Shown piece by piece: positions 10,075-18,422 of a stretch of 64,000 bases of DNA (positions within the stretch are counted from its first letter, which is position 1; each line of letters opens with the position of its first letter). The stretch is from NCBI RefSeq assembly GCF_040253585.1, contig NZ_JBELAU010000002.1, forward strand, positions 1-64,000, given 5' to 3'. The notes under the pieces were generated by a model. It saw only the letters and a list, made by a program, of their open reading frames with translations, ran no database searches and was not told where the DNA came from. The DNA comes from Emticicia sp040253585 (GTDB taxonomy: Bacteria > Bacteroidota > Bacteroidia > Cytophagales > Spirosomataceae). The translations under genes and the position numbers were made by a program.

Positions 10075-10378
10075 GGTGATAATCAACACCTTATGGTTAT
10101 GAAATACTAATAAATTTATTGAGAAGGCTTAAAAAAAACGCTTCGACTTAGCTAAAAATACACCAACCCATCATATCAGTTGATATTGAAAACATTGGGG
10201 ATAAATAAGCATCTGTATGCTGTATTTATCCCCATGTATGATGAATATTGAGTGAATCTTTACATAAAATCTATGAAAAGACTTATGAAAGAGTGAAATA
10301 AAATACTTAATAATACTAAACTTTCACATTATCTATAATGCCATTTTTATTCCAAAACTGTAAAACAGCACTAAACCT
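10075..10378 (+). repeat. Tandem array unit B (304 bp), candidate structured RNA
   Basis: GGTGATAATCAA and GGTTATGAAATA 20 bp apart open the unit. The central stem-loop at 10197-10233 is GGGGATAAATA / TATTTATCCCC, extended by an inner AGCAT / ATGCT stem around CTGT, so almost the whole 37-nt element can pair. The hairpin starts 122 bp after the first motif. It is not followed by a T-run, so it is not an ordinary terminator. Confidence 0.6.
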
Positions 10379-10600
10379 GGTGACAATCAACATTTTATGG
10401 TTGTAAAAACAAGCAAACTTATTTAAATGATTTATTAATAAATCGTTTCGACTTAACCAAAATACACCAACTCATAAGATTAGTTGGTATTAAAAACATT
10501 GGGGATAAATAAGCACTTGTATGCTGTATTTATCCCCATGTAAATCCACTATTGAGTGAATCTTTGCATAAAATCTATGAAAAGATTAAAAAACTTCTGC
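10379..10600 (+). repeat. Tandem array unit C, candidate structured RNA
   Basis: GGTGACAATCAA and GGTTGTAAAAAC 20 bp apart. The first inverted repeat is here its best (ACCAACT ... AGTTGGT, about 10469-10491). The central hairpin at 10501-10537 (GGGGATAAATA / TATTTATCCCC) again starts 122 bp after the first motif, and the third stem follows (CTTTGCATA ... TATGAAAAG). Similarity to units A and B ends at about 10600. Confidence 0.6.
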
Positions 10601-10643
10601 TTGCATAAAATTAGCTATAAACTTAGCTTACTTAAACATCATC

Positions 10644-10675
10644 GGTGATACAATACAAACAATGGTGATAAACTA
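10644..10675. promoter_or_regulatory. GGTGAT pair, 20 bp apart
   Basis: GGTGATACAATA at 10644 and GGTGATAAACTA at 10664. It lies 265 bp after the pair of unit C although the rest of the segment has no similarity to the array units, so the motif pair is kept where the surrounding sequence is not. Confidence 0.5.
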
Positions 10676-10798
10676 TATCAGTATTGCAAAAAAGACTTTT
10701 TAACAACTTTAATTTTTAAAAATCTATACATTCGATTGATTATAATTTAGTAGAAAAACAAAGTAATACTTGTAATGAGTAAGAATGATTAGTAAAAC

Positions 10799-10824
10799 AA
10801 AAAGGGCAAATACTTGCCCTTTTT
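10799..10824. terminator. Bidirectional intrinsic terminator
   Basis: 11-bp perfect stem AAAAAGGGCAA / TTGCCCTTTTT with a 4-nt loop, flanked by A-run and T-run so it can work both ways. It lies ~135 bp beyond the original stop codon (10960) of the leftward CAP-domain gene and at the end of the rightward-reading tandem array. Confidence 0.8.
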
Positions 10825-10908
10825 GTAAAGTCATTTCAATAAGCACATAAATAAACCTTTATTATGTTATGTATGAGAAGCGGGATTAGGCTATAAATAA
10901 CAAAAAAT

Positions 10909-10940
10909 GGTGATATATAACATCAAACGGTGATATTAAC
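10909..10940. promoter_or_regulatory. GGTGAT pair, 20 bp apart, next to the CAP gene 3' end
   Basis: GGTGATATATAA at 10909 and GGTGATATTAAC at 10929, again exactly 20 bp apart and 265 bp after the previous pair. It lies just past the original stop codon of the interrupted CAP gene. Confidence 0.5.
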
Positions 10941-10959
10941 CCTTGTATATCAAGCTAAC

Positions 10960-11113
10960 TTACTGATTACCACAACCATCAATATAGGCAGTAAAGGAAG
11001 TCCCAGAACCGCTCTCTACAATAAAGGCCTTTTGGACACCCGTTGTTGGTGGAATTAATAGTATTGATTTCTTTGAGTCAAATTTAACATTGTATGCAGA
11101 GCCTGTATATAAT
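10960..11113 (-). pseudogene. Severed C-terminal end of the CAP-domain protein gene
   Basis: Minus-strand reading from 11113 to the TAA at 10960-10962 gives LYTGSAYNVKF ... IPPTTGVQKAF ... YIDGCGNQ and stop. This is the C-terminal part of a 3-coathanger-type domain. It aligns with the end of the metalloprotease encoded at 18699-21737 (ITGNGTQATYQAKSILL ... AEIGGCSN): both start after ASN(K/R)I and end in GC plus two or three residues. Joining 12038 to 11113 (IS and one AAT removed) continues the CAP frame without a shift. The removed 924 bp is a multiple of three. The fragment now lacks a start and is almost certainly not translated. Confidence 0.85.
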
Positions 11114-12034
11114 GAACTTGTTTAAGATTATTTTGGGATTCAAATAGATGCTCAAGAAATAGGTAATTTTGTTTTGCGAATCAAAATATCTAAATCAAAT
11201 GAGCATCTTAAGCAAAGATAGAGTTAAAAAATATATTCTACCCTATTTAAGTCAGGGTAAAAGAGGTAGAAATTTAACAGAAGATAAACGAGTAAGTATT
11301 GTTTTGTCTATTTTTCATCGCTTAAAGACAGGTTGTCAGTGGCGAGAATTACCATTAGAAAAATATTTTAAAGAACACTATAGTTATGAATCTGTCTTTT
11401 ATCACTTTAATAAATGGAGTAAAGACGGTTCTTGGGAAAGAATGTGGTCATGCTTATTGGATAAATATAAAACTTATTTAGACTTATCCAATATCCAATT
11501 AGATGGTTCACAAACCAGAGCTAATAGAGGTGGTAATAAAGTAGGTTTTCAGCTCAGAAAAGCTGATGAAAGTACTAATTTTCTGTATTTATCTGATAGT
11601 CAGGGCATTTTAATAGCAATTTCAGAACCATTAAGTGGCCAGCATCATGATTTAGCAGATATAAAACAACAATTTAGCCAAATGATAAGTTGGCTAAATA
11701 AAGCCAATATTAGAACGGATGGATTATTCTTAAATGCAGATGCTGGTTTTGATAGTCAAGAATGCAGGCGTATCTGTACACAATTTCAGATTGAAGCTAA
11801 TATAGCCTTCAACACAAGAAATGGGTCTATTAATGACAGAAAAGAGTATTTTGACGAACTTTTATATGAAAATCGTTATGTTATTGAGAGAGCCTTTGCT
11901 TGGTTGGATGCTTTTAAGGCTTTACTTATCAGATATGAAACAACAGCAAGTAATTGGTTGAACCTCAATATTATAGGAATGATAGTATGTTTCGTCCGAA
12001 AAATATCTGCTAAACTAAAATGTTAAACAGGTTC
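11114..12034 (+). mobile_element. IS5-family insertion sequence, 921 bp
   Basis: The ends are inverted repeats: GAACTTGTTTAAGATT on the left and the complement of GAACCTGTTTAACATT on the right (14 of 16 match). It is flanked by AAT on both sides (11111-11113 and 12035-12037), read as a 3-bp target duplication. An ANT-type 3-bp duplication is that reported for the ISL2 subgroup of IS5; the subgroup call is tentative. It carries a single transposase gene and has inserted into the 3' part of a CAP-domain protein gene. With intact ORF and ends it may still be active. Confidence 0.85.
11199..12026 (+). CDS. IS5-family DDE transposase
   Basis: The ATG at 11199 (MSILSKDRVKKYILPYL) gives 275 residues; an in-frame TTG at 11169 is less likely. 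The N-terminal ~90 residues match the DUF4096-type insertion domain (ILPYLSQGKRGRN ... GCQWRELP ... YYHFNKW-like). The DDE catalytic core shows LDGSQTRANRGG (first Asp), LNADAGFDS (second Asp) and NRYVIERAFAWLDAFK (the R-x3-E signature with the catalytic Glu). The length and the motifs look intact. Its last codons overlap the truncated CAP ORF end on the other strand, which exists only because the IS supplies a stop. Confidence 0.9.
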   Translation: MSILSKDRVKKYILPYLSQGKRGRNLTEDKRVSIVLSIFHRLKTGCQWRELPLEKYFKEHYSYESVFYHFNKWSKDGSWERMWSCLLDKYKTYLDLSNIQLDGSQTRANRGGNKVGFQLRKADESTNFLYLSDSQGILIAISEPLSGQHHDLADIKQQFSQMISWLNKANIRTDGLFLNADAGFDSQECRRICTQFQIEANIAFNTRNGSINDRKEYFDELLYENRYVIERAFAWLDAFKALLIRYETTASNWLNLNIIGMIVCFVRKISAKLKC

Positions 12035-14070
12035 AATATTTTATTTGATGCAGTGATTGTACCATCTGTTTCTTTTTTGATTGTACCCGATGATATATCA
12101 TCCGTTGGAGGAACCAAAACAATCGGATCACTATTACACAAAGGATTAATTGTGATTCCATAATCTTCAATTTGCCCAGAACCAAAGCCATTCGCCCCTA
12201 CAATAGTACATGAGTTTGAAGATGATGATGGGTCTGCAAGAACCCTCATTCTTAAAAGTGTACTTTGTACTGCTGTTGTTGGGATACTGATAGTTCCAGT
12301 TAATACATTCCCTCCGGAAGCTCCACTTGTATTACCTGACAGTACCATCTCTCCTGCATCCGTAAAACTTCCATTATTGTTATAATCTAAATAAATTTTC
12401 ACAGCATGAACATTTGTAAAATTCCCAGTTACGCTTAACGTATAACTACTTCCAGCATTAACCGTGGTTTTTGTAGTACAAGACTTATCTGTGTAATTTA
12501 CTCCATCCGTTAATGAAGTACTTGATGATGAATTGATAGTAGTGATACCTGTAAATGTAAAATTGGTAATACCAAAATATTGACTAAGCCCATTAGTAAC
12601 ACTTGGGATACAAGCAACTGTTGGAGATGGACTTACGCTTACTGTTGTATTTGCATTGGCACTTGCAGCACAACTACCTTCTGTACAACTAACACCGTAA
12701 GTAGTCGTTGAAGTTGGTGATACAGTTTTGGTGGCTCCAGTACCTAAACCATTTGTCCAAGTATATGTACCGCTGCAATTACTTGCTGATAGTATCACGA
12801 GTGAACCAGCACAATTTGGTGTAGAAGCATTGTTTGATACGATTGGAAGCATTGAAGTTGTTCCACTAATTGTGATTGACTTAGTATAAGTACAGTCGTT
12901 TTTATCGGTTACGGTTACACTATATGTTCCTGGAGCTAACCCATTGATTGTTTGCGTAGTTGCACCAGTATTCCATAAATAACTTTTTGCTCCTTTATCA
13001 AAATTTGCCGTAGCAGTTGCATTATTCATACCTTGTCCGCAATTTGGATTTGTGCTTATAATACTTAATGTGGCATCGGTGGTGGCATCGGTGGCAACTA
13101 CATTATAGGTGTATGGACTTTGAGTTACACCACCAATCTTTACTCCAGAAATTGTTACCTTATAAAGGACATCGGCAGTGCCTGAAAATGTAGGAGCAAC
13201 TGCCAAATCCCAGACCAAAGTATTATCACCATATCCTGTTTCTACAGTATTCTTTGTCAGACTTACTGAATTATTATTTTCATCTAATACCACAATATTT
13301 GCTGCGGAAAAATCAGCATTGGGTATCCCGAACGACCATCTTTGTGGAATTAAAGTTCGAGGCATATAACCAGCAATTGGCCATGCAATAAAAGCAGGAA
13401 GTGTACTTGGAGTGCCAGTTGCTCCTTGTACCCATAAGGCATCGCTATTATCAGTACTACCATGCCCAAATGTTAATGCCCGTGAGTAGATTATCCATCT
13501 TCTATGCCCTGCCATATAATTTCCGGGGCCAGTATCATCCATAAAGGATTTCATGGCATTTGATGCAAAGTTACCTAATGATAAGTTTGAATTACCCGCC
13601 CCATTATACCCATTTATAGTATAGCATGTCCACGTATTAGGAGGAAAATGATTTAAGGCATTATTTGCTTTCATCATTAAGGCAGCCTCTTGGGTCTGTA
13701 AATCATAAGTGTTACTGTAGGATACATCTGTCAAACCCACCAAATTTCTAAAATAATTAATCCTTTGAAATGTAAGATTTTGAGCAGCCGTAGAAATAAT
13801 TCCAGCATTACATGTGCCTACACTACCAGTCCAACCTAAAGTTGTAGAATTACAAGCAGAACCTAAATAATTTGCATTGTAATTATTGACAATGGTTGTT
13901 CTATTACAAGTGGTAGTAACTGAACGAAGCTGAGCATAATTAGAAGAAAAAGTATTTTCAAAATTTTGCATCTCAGTATGCTGTGCTTTTGGTGGCGTAC
14001 CTAATATTTGAGCAAATCCACCATAGCTTAATATAAAAAATAAAGAAAACGTTTGGAGATTTTTTTTCAT
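12010..14070 (-). pseudogene. CAP-domain secreted protein, C-terminus removed by the IS
   Basis: 686 codons remain. After a signal peptide (MKKNLQTFSLFFILSYGGFAQ), residues ~95-240 form a CAP/SCP-like domain (FQRINYFRNLVGL ... AALMMKANNALNHFP ... GHRRWIIYSRALTFGHG). Residues ~335-405 are a SprB-type repeat (NPNCGQ ... AKSYLWNTGATTQTINGL ... GTYSVTVTDKNDC), followed by an Ig/PKD-like region. Residues ~520-640 form a GEVED-type domain (IYLDYNNNGSFTDAGEM ... GQIEDYGITI). The start of a 3-coathanger C-terminal domain (DDISSGTI ... ASNKI) is cut by the IS. The last seven residues (NLFNILV) are encoded by the IS end. The natural end survives at 10960-11113. The product may still be made but would lack its C-terminal GC-containing tail, which is probably needed for secretion or surface fixation (inference). 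Confidence 0.85.
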
Positions 14071-14099
14071 ATTACTTATTGGGTTAAATGGATTATGCT

Positions 14100-14447
14100 T
14101 TAATTATTTTTAAAATAACTCTGCGTAAGCGATATAAAATCTTTCTTTTTCCGTCTTGATATAGAGAATTTAATATCATTTGTTAACTCTACTTGCATAA
14201 CACTATCTATACATTCAATCTTTTTGACTTGTGCTAAATTTATAATATACGTTTTATTCGGACGGTAAAAGTGATTGATATCTATTCCATCCAATGACTT
14301 TTCAAATAATTTCAAGGTTTTGGCTACTATGATTGGAGTTCCGTCTACAAAAAAAAACTTTGTATAATTGGCTTGACCTTGCAAACATATAATGTTGTTC
14401 AAGTCTAATTTTTGCTTCTGACACAATGATATTAACAGTGAATTCAT
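14100..14447 (-). CDS. Single-domain LytTR DNA-binding protein
   Basis: 115 residues that are a LytTR domain and nothing else: IICLQGQANYTKFFFVDG ... LKLFEKSLDG ... HFYRPNKTYIINLAQVKKIEC ... FSISRRKKKDF, matching the family's F-R-x-H-K-x-Y-I-x-N core. No receiver domain. A stand-alone LytTR protein would either be constitutively active or be controlled by protein partners. It starts 29 bp upstream of the CAP gene (same strand), so the two may be co-transcribed. GGTTGT/GGTTAC motifs sit ~72-82 bp upstream of its start codon, which suggests self-control or control by a neighbouring LytTR protein. Confidence 0.85.
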   Translation of the reverse strand: MNSLLISLCQKQKLDLNNIICLQGQANYTKFFFVDGTPIIVAKTLKLFEKSLDGIDINHFYRPNKTYIINLAQVKKIECIDSVMQVELTNDIKFSISRRKKKDFISLTQSYFKNN

Positions 14448-14518
14448 GATAACAATATTTAATTAAATCTACTATGGACATGAAAAGATAATTTAAGTCA
14501 CAGCATGGGGGATATACG

Positions 14519-14540
14519 GTTGTAAATTGGTTACAAAAAG
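14519..14540. promoter_or_regulatory. GGTTGT/GGTTAC repeat upstream of the LytTR gene
   Basis: GGTTGTAAATTG at 14519 and GGTTACAAAAAG at 14529, one helical turn (10 bp) apart, ~72-82 bp upstream of the leftward LytTR gene. Confidence 0.5.
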
Positions 14541-14591
14541 ATATGTAGAACTATATCTTACTAAGCTATCCACTAATTAACGACGCATTAT

Positions 14592-14620
14592 ATCACCAAA
14601 ACACGTTATACATCACCAAT
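14592..14620. promoter_or_regulatory. ATCACC pair, 20 bp apart
   Basis: TATCACCAAA and CATCACCAAT with ATCACC at 14592 and 14612. This is the reverse complement of the GGTGAT motif with the same 20-bp phase, in the divergent region between two LytTR genes. Confidence 0.5.
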
Positions 14621-14826
14621 CTCTGTGACAAATAAGAGTAAACAGAATATAAATATGATACAACCCAATACACAGAAGTGTATTTATAATTTCATGAAAG
14701 AATAGTATTTTTGGTATTAAAAATAATTAATTTAGTCTTGAGAAGGATAGACTTGCCACTTTTAAAATAATTTAATCAAACCATGAAATTCCAAAGCAAT
14801 AATCTTTCAAGCAAGTAATGACTTTT

Positions 14827-14896
14827 ATCACCAAGAAAAGTCGTTACTTGCCACCAGTAATCTACTGTTTATCACCAATAATCACCATTTATCACC
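14827..14896. promoter_or_regulatory. Cluster of ATCACC repeats at 10-bp phase
   Basis: ATCACC occurs at 14827, then at exactly 14871, 14881 and 14891, one helical turn apart, with a related GCCACC at 14850. The cluster ends 74 bp before the ATG of the response-regulator gene at 14970. The phase strongly suggests a protein-binding array rather than chance. Confidence 0.6.
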
Positions 14897-14969
14897 AAAA
14901 AAAATAAATGAATTAGCTTTTATCTATGATTATTGCTAATATTAATTTGAATAATTAAATATTATTACT

Positions 14970-15674
14970 ATGCGTACAAAAATCCTAATAATTGAAGATG
15001 ACCCTATTTGGTCAATCTGTGTAGAAACAATTATTCAAGAATCTAATTACGAATTAATAGGTTCTGCAAATACTATAAGTAAAGCAAAAGCATTGATTGA
15101 CGGATATAAGCCTGATGTGGTGATTTCTGACATAAGGATTCAAAACTCTACTGTTTTTGATTTTTTTCTTGGCGAAATAAAATATGATTTTCCGATATTA
15201 TTTATGACCAGCCACTTAGACAGCGATATTTTTGACTTGTCAACGAAAATTCCTAAAAGCACCTATTTGGCAAAACCTTTTCATAAATTTACCTTACTGG
15301 CTGCGTTAGATTTACTAATAAGTAAATACCCAGTAGTAAAATCTATAGAAGAAAACTTTATCACAGTTAGGGGCAAGCAACAACAAATAAAAAAAATTGG
15401 TTTTAGTGAAATAATATGGATTGAGGCCAAAGGAAACTATTGCTTTATTCATACAGAATCGAGCAGAAAATATACTCGAAAAAAAACACTCAAATCATTT
15501 GTTGATGAATTAGATTCGAGATTTCTCCGAATTCATAAGGCTTTTATAGTCAATCAATCCTATATAAACAGAATCGAATTAAGTAATAATCTGATAATAA
15601 TAGGCAATAATTCTATTCCATTAGGAAGACATTACCGCAATGAGCTTAATAAATATTTACAACTTAAAAATTAA
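14970..15674 (+). CDS. LytTR-type response regulator
   Basis: 234 residues. The receiver domain (1-~115) has the acidic pocket EDD at 9-11, phospho-acceptor Asp54 in VISDIRI, and the conserved Lys in AKPF near 100. The LytTR domain (~128-234) has IIWIEAKGNYCFIHT, RFLRIHKAFIVNQSYINRI and IPLGRHYR. This is the LytR/AlgR architecture, although no LytS-type sensor is adjacent. A hybrid-free histidine kinase lies 0.85 kb downstream on the same strand, beyond an opposite gene, and may be its partner (inference). The gene overlaps the end of the convergent tandem-LytTR gene by 4 bp. It is preceded by an ATCACC motif cluster. Confidence 0.92.
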   Translation: MRTKILIIEDDPIWSICVETIIQESNYELIGSANTISKAKALIDGYKPDVVISDIRIQNSTVFDFFLGEIKYDFPILFMTSHLDSDIFDLSTKIPKSTYLAKPFHKFTLLAALDLLISKYPVVKSIEENFITVRGKQQQIKKIGFSEIIWIEAKGNYCFIHTESSRKYTRKKTLKSFVDELDSRFLRIHKAFIVNQSYINRIELSNNLIIIGNNSIPLGRHYRNELNKYLQLKN

Positions 15675-16351
15675 GCAAAAGTAGAATTTTGCCATGTTTT
15701 TTTAAACAATGTAAGGTTTCGTCTTGAAATACTTAGTATTTGAGACTTTATATAGATTTCGCCAGTTTTATTTCTTTTATCAATTTTAAAACTGTTTATG
15801 TGTTGTAAATTAACAATACAGTCTCTTCTAATTTTGATAAAAGTTTCTCGTTTTAATATATTTTCATTAAAATACTTTAAGGTTTCATAAAAATAACTTG
15901 TTGTCCCATCTTTATAAAAGATGATTGTTTGTGTACTTTTTCGTATCAAACATTCAATATTTTCGATATCGATTCTTGTTTTACTATTGCCACCTCTTAA
16001 ATAAGTTCCTTTTGTATGATTACTTATACAAGCGTAGATAGATGGGTATCTCTCTTTTAAAAGATGTCTTAACATGAGCATGTATTTTGGGGATATAATG
16101 TACATTTTCCCTTCAATTACAACATACTCTTTAACGATATTAGACAAAACGGTATCTATGTACTCTACATTAATTATTGTGTCCTTATTTATATATACCA
16201 ACTGTCTATGCATATATAATAGTACCCCTACATCATCTACAAAAACCGTTTTAGGGCTGGATGACGTTGGTACTATATACCAGTTTTGCTTTTTTCTTAT
16301 AAGCACTGGTATCTCAACTTTTGTATCAAGAATCGTTTTAAGGTTTTCCAT
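15671..16351 (-). CDS. Protein with tandem LytTR-like domains
   Basis: 226 residues without a receiver domain. The C-terminal half (~115-226) is a canonical LytTR domain (IENIECLIRKSTQTIIFYKDG ... ETFIKIRRDCIVNLQHINSF ... LSISRRNLTLF). The N-terminal half keeps the order and spacing of the same fold in degenerate form (VGVLLYMHRQLVYINKDTIINVEYIDTV ... YIISPKYMLMLRHLL), so I read it as a second, diverged LytTR domain; this is my inference. Two linked LytTR domains could bind both halves of a 20-bp direct repeat. It is convergent with the response regulator at its left. On its right it shares a divergent region with the histidine kinase gene, where a GGTGAC motif lies 89 bp upstream of its start. 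Confidence 0.8.
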   Translation of the reverse strand: MENLKTILDTKVEIPVLIRKKQNWYIVPTSSSPKTVFVDDVGVLLYMHRQLVYINKDTIINVEYIDTVLSNIVKEYVVIEGKMYIISPKYMLMLRHLLKERYPSIYACISNHTKGTYLRGGNSKTRIDIENIECLIRKSTQTIIFYKDGTTSYFYETLKYFNENILKRETFIKIRRDCIVNLQHINSFKIDKRNKTGEIYIKSQILSISRRNLTLFKKTWQNSTFA

Positions 16352-16419
16352 AATTAAATCATGTTATTATTCAAATATATAATAGAGAATGCAAACGTTG
16401 TGCATACTCATACCAAAAC

Positions 16420-16452
16420 GCTTGTAAACAACATTTTTTGGTGACAAATTAC
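16420..16452. promoter_or_regulatory. GCTTGT/GGTGAC pair in the divergent region
   Basis: GCTTGTAAACAA at 16420 and GGTGACAAATTA at 16440, 20 bp apart. The pair lies midway between the tandem-LytTR gene (start 16351) and the histidine kinase gene (start 16524), so it could serve both. Confidence 0.5.
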
Positions 16453-16523
16453 AGTTAATCAACACGTATCTCACTTTTTGATTGTATATTCATTAGATAG
16501 AAGAGGTTAAAAAATTTACTTTT

Positions 16524-17804
16524 ATGACAACTCAAAATAATTTATCTCCAGTATCTTTTCTAAATCGCCAAGCATTGGTTATTAAGCTTGTTTTAGGTAT
16601 GGCCATTTCTATCAATTTATCTTTCCTTATACTTGGTTTAATTAATAAAAATGGAGTACCATTGTTAAATCTTCTATATATTTTGGTATGCTGTTTACCT
16701 ACTTACTTTATTTTAAAAAAAGGATTTATTGAATTTGCTACCTATTTCACCTATTTTCCATCAATTGGCATATTATCAGTAATGGTTTTTAATAATCTAA
16801 AGGGAAATTCCATACATGGTAACTTAGAGAATGTATTAATTCCATGTGTTTCTTTATGCTTTCTTTTTTCTAACTATGTAGTAAGAAATTTAGGTATTAG
16901 CTTAAACATGATATTGCTTATCACTTTCAAAATAATCCGCTACCAAAATATACCAATGTTAATGGGGGAAATATTTGATGATTTGACAATAGTTGTTGCT
17001 ATTTATGGAGTTTCTCTTTTTTTGGGGTATTATTACAAAAATGATTATTTTTCTTTAGTAGAAATTAATACTGAGCTTCAAAAACAAAAGCAAACAGTAG
17101 AGCAACAGGCTGTTGAACTTCAAAAGGCAAACAACACTAAAACCCGCCTATTTAGTATTATAGCACATGATCTTAGAGCTCCTATTATTTCTCTTAAAGG
17201 TCTCTTACAGCTTTATGACAATAACAAAATAAACGAAGAAGGTTTTAGGACTTTATCGAAGAGACTTCATGAAAATGTGAATAGTGCAAACCTATTATTA
17301 GATAACTTACTAATTTGGTCTTTTTCTCAAATTAAAGATACAAAACCTACACTCATCAAATTAAAGCTCAAGTCTATAATTGAGGAGGTCATATTTTTAT
17401 ATAAAGAAGCCATTGGTAGTAAAGGAATAAAAGTAACAAATAACTTCACTCTTGATTTAGACATTTTAGGAGATGAGCAACAGCTTAAAATTATTTTCAG
17501 GAATTTGATTAATAACGCAATAAAATTTACCAATACTAATGGTAGTATTTTCATAAATGCCCATCAACAAGGAGAATTAATTGTCATTAGTATTGAAGAT
17601 AGTGGAATTGGAATAAAACAGGAAGATTTAGAATACATTTTTTCTAAACCAAAACTTAATACTGGTACAAATGGAGAAAGTAGCACTGGATTAGGCTTAA
17701 TGCTCTGCCAAGAGATGGTTACAAATCATAAAGGCACGATAACAATCAATAGCCAATTAGGAAATGGAACAATTGTAGAGGTTCAACTCCCTATCTCTAC
17801 TTAA
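16524..17804 (+). CDS. Membrane sensor histidine kinase
   Basis: 426 residues. About six hydrophobic segments fill residues ~18-172. A short coiled coil (QKQKQTVEQQAVELQKAN) at ~186-203 leads to the HisKA domain with phospho-acceptor His215 in SIIAHDLRAP. The HATPase domain follows, with N-box QLKIIFRNLINNAIKFT, G1 box EDSGIGIKQED and G2 box STGLGLMLC. No extracytoplasmic sensor domain is evident, so the membrane bundle itself may sense. No receiver or LytS-type domain. It sits among four LytTR regulators with the receiver-LytTR protein at 14970 as the nearest candidate partner (inference). A 13-bp terminator hairpin lies ~235 bp downstream. Confidence 0.93.
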   Translation: MTTQNNLSPVSFLNRQALVIKLVLGMAISINLSFLILGLINKNGVPLLNLLYILVCCLPTYFILKKGFIEFATYFTYFPSIGILSVMVFNNLKGNSIHGNLENVLIPCVSLCFLFSNYVVRNLGISLNMILLITFKIIRYQNIPMLMGEIFDDLTIVVAIYGVSLFLGYYYKNDYFSLVEINTELQKQKQTVEQQAVELQKANNTKTRLFSIIAHDLRAPIISLKGLLQLYDNNKINEEGFRTLSKRLHENVNSANLLLDNLLIWSFSQIKDTKPTLIKLKLKSIIEEVIFLYKEAIGSKGIKVTNNFTLDLDILGDEQQLKIIFRNLINNAIKFTNTNGSIFINAHQQGELIVISIEDSGIGIKQEDLEYIFSKPKLNTGTNGESSTGLGLMLCQEMVTNHKGTITINSQLGNGTIVEVQLPIST

Positions 17805-17917
17805 CTTAACACTATTACACTTCATCACCATTAACCGTTGTTTAAATCCAATTACATATTCACACTATTCAATTGTTAATATATTTGTTTATTGGTGTAA
17901 ATAATTTCTTATACAAT

Positions 17918-17969
17918 CAATGATCATAATAACTACCAACATTCAATGATCATAATGACTACCAACATT
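17918..17969. repeat. 26-bp tandem duplication
   Basis: CAATGATCATAATAACTACC plus six more bases (17918-17943) is repeated directly at 17944-17969 with one mismatch. It is intergenic, between the histidine kinase gene and its terminator. Likely slippage; no function evident. Confidence 0.85.
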
Positions 17970-18039
17970 TCAGATTTGTATAAGATACGAATGGAGTTTT
18001 TTAATTGGTTGGGGTTCCAACTCTTTGGGTTAACCTTAT

Positions 18040-18068
18040 ATAACTCAAGGCTTTTAGCCTTGAGTTAT
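18040..18068 (+). terminator. Intrinsic terminator downstream of the histidine kinase
   Basis: Perfect 13-bp stem ATAACTCAAGGCT / AGCCTTGAGTTAT with a TTT loop, followed by ATTTTTAG on the plus strand. Confidence 0.75.
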
Positions 18069-18349
18069 ATTTTTAGAACTTTCGCTTTTGTGAAATAGGT
18101 TAAAAATAAGTACATTAACTTAACGAAAAAACAATCGTTAAATACTGATTGAGTACTCTTCTCAATTATACATATACACATTTGACAAATCATTTAGATA
18201 ATCTTTATCATGATTCAATCTGTAATTTTCTAAAACAAAAACGCTTTACACCTCATCAACTATGAGAACTTATAAAACTATATAGATGATTTTGGATAAT
18301 TAAGAAAATTTCAGCTCTCTGTCTTACAACCACTCCTAAATTAAATCCA

Positions 18350-18387
18350 TAAAAAGGCATCTACGGAGTTTTTATCCATAGACACCT
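18350..18387 (-). terminator. Terminator of the type IX cargo remnant
   Basis: On the minus strand AGGTGTCTATGGA pairs with TCCGTAGATGCCT over 13 bp including three G-U pairs, and is followed by TTTTTA. It pairs well only on the minus strand, in keeping with leftward transcription from the remnant beside it. Confidence 0.65.
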
Positions 18388-18422
18388 CTTCTTTTCCACT
18401 TTTTATTAGTCACATAAATAAC

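Noticed and set aside
10799..10824. Reading the AAAAAGGGCAA palindrome as another array hairpin
   Set aside because: Its sequence is unrelated to the array hairpins, and the A/T-run flanks make it a plain bidirectional terminator.
9765..10940. CRISPR array
   Set aside because: Repeat period is ~305 bp with whole-unit similarity, not 25-40-bp repeats with unique spacers, and there is no cas gene.
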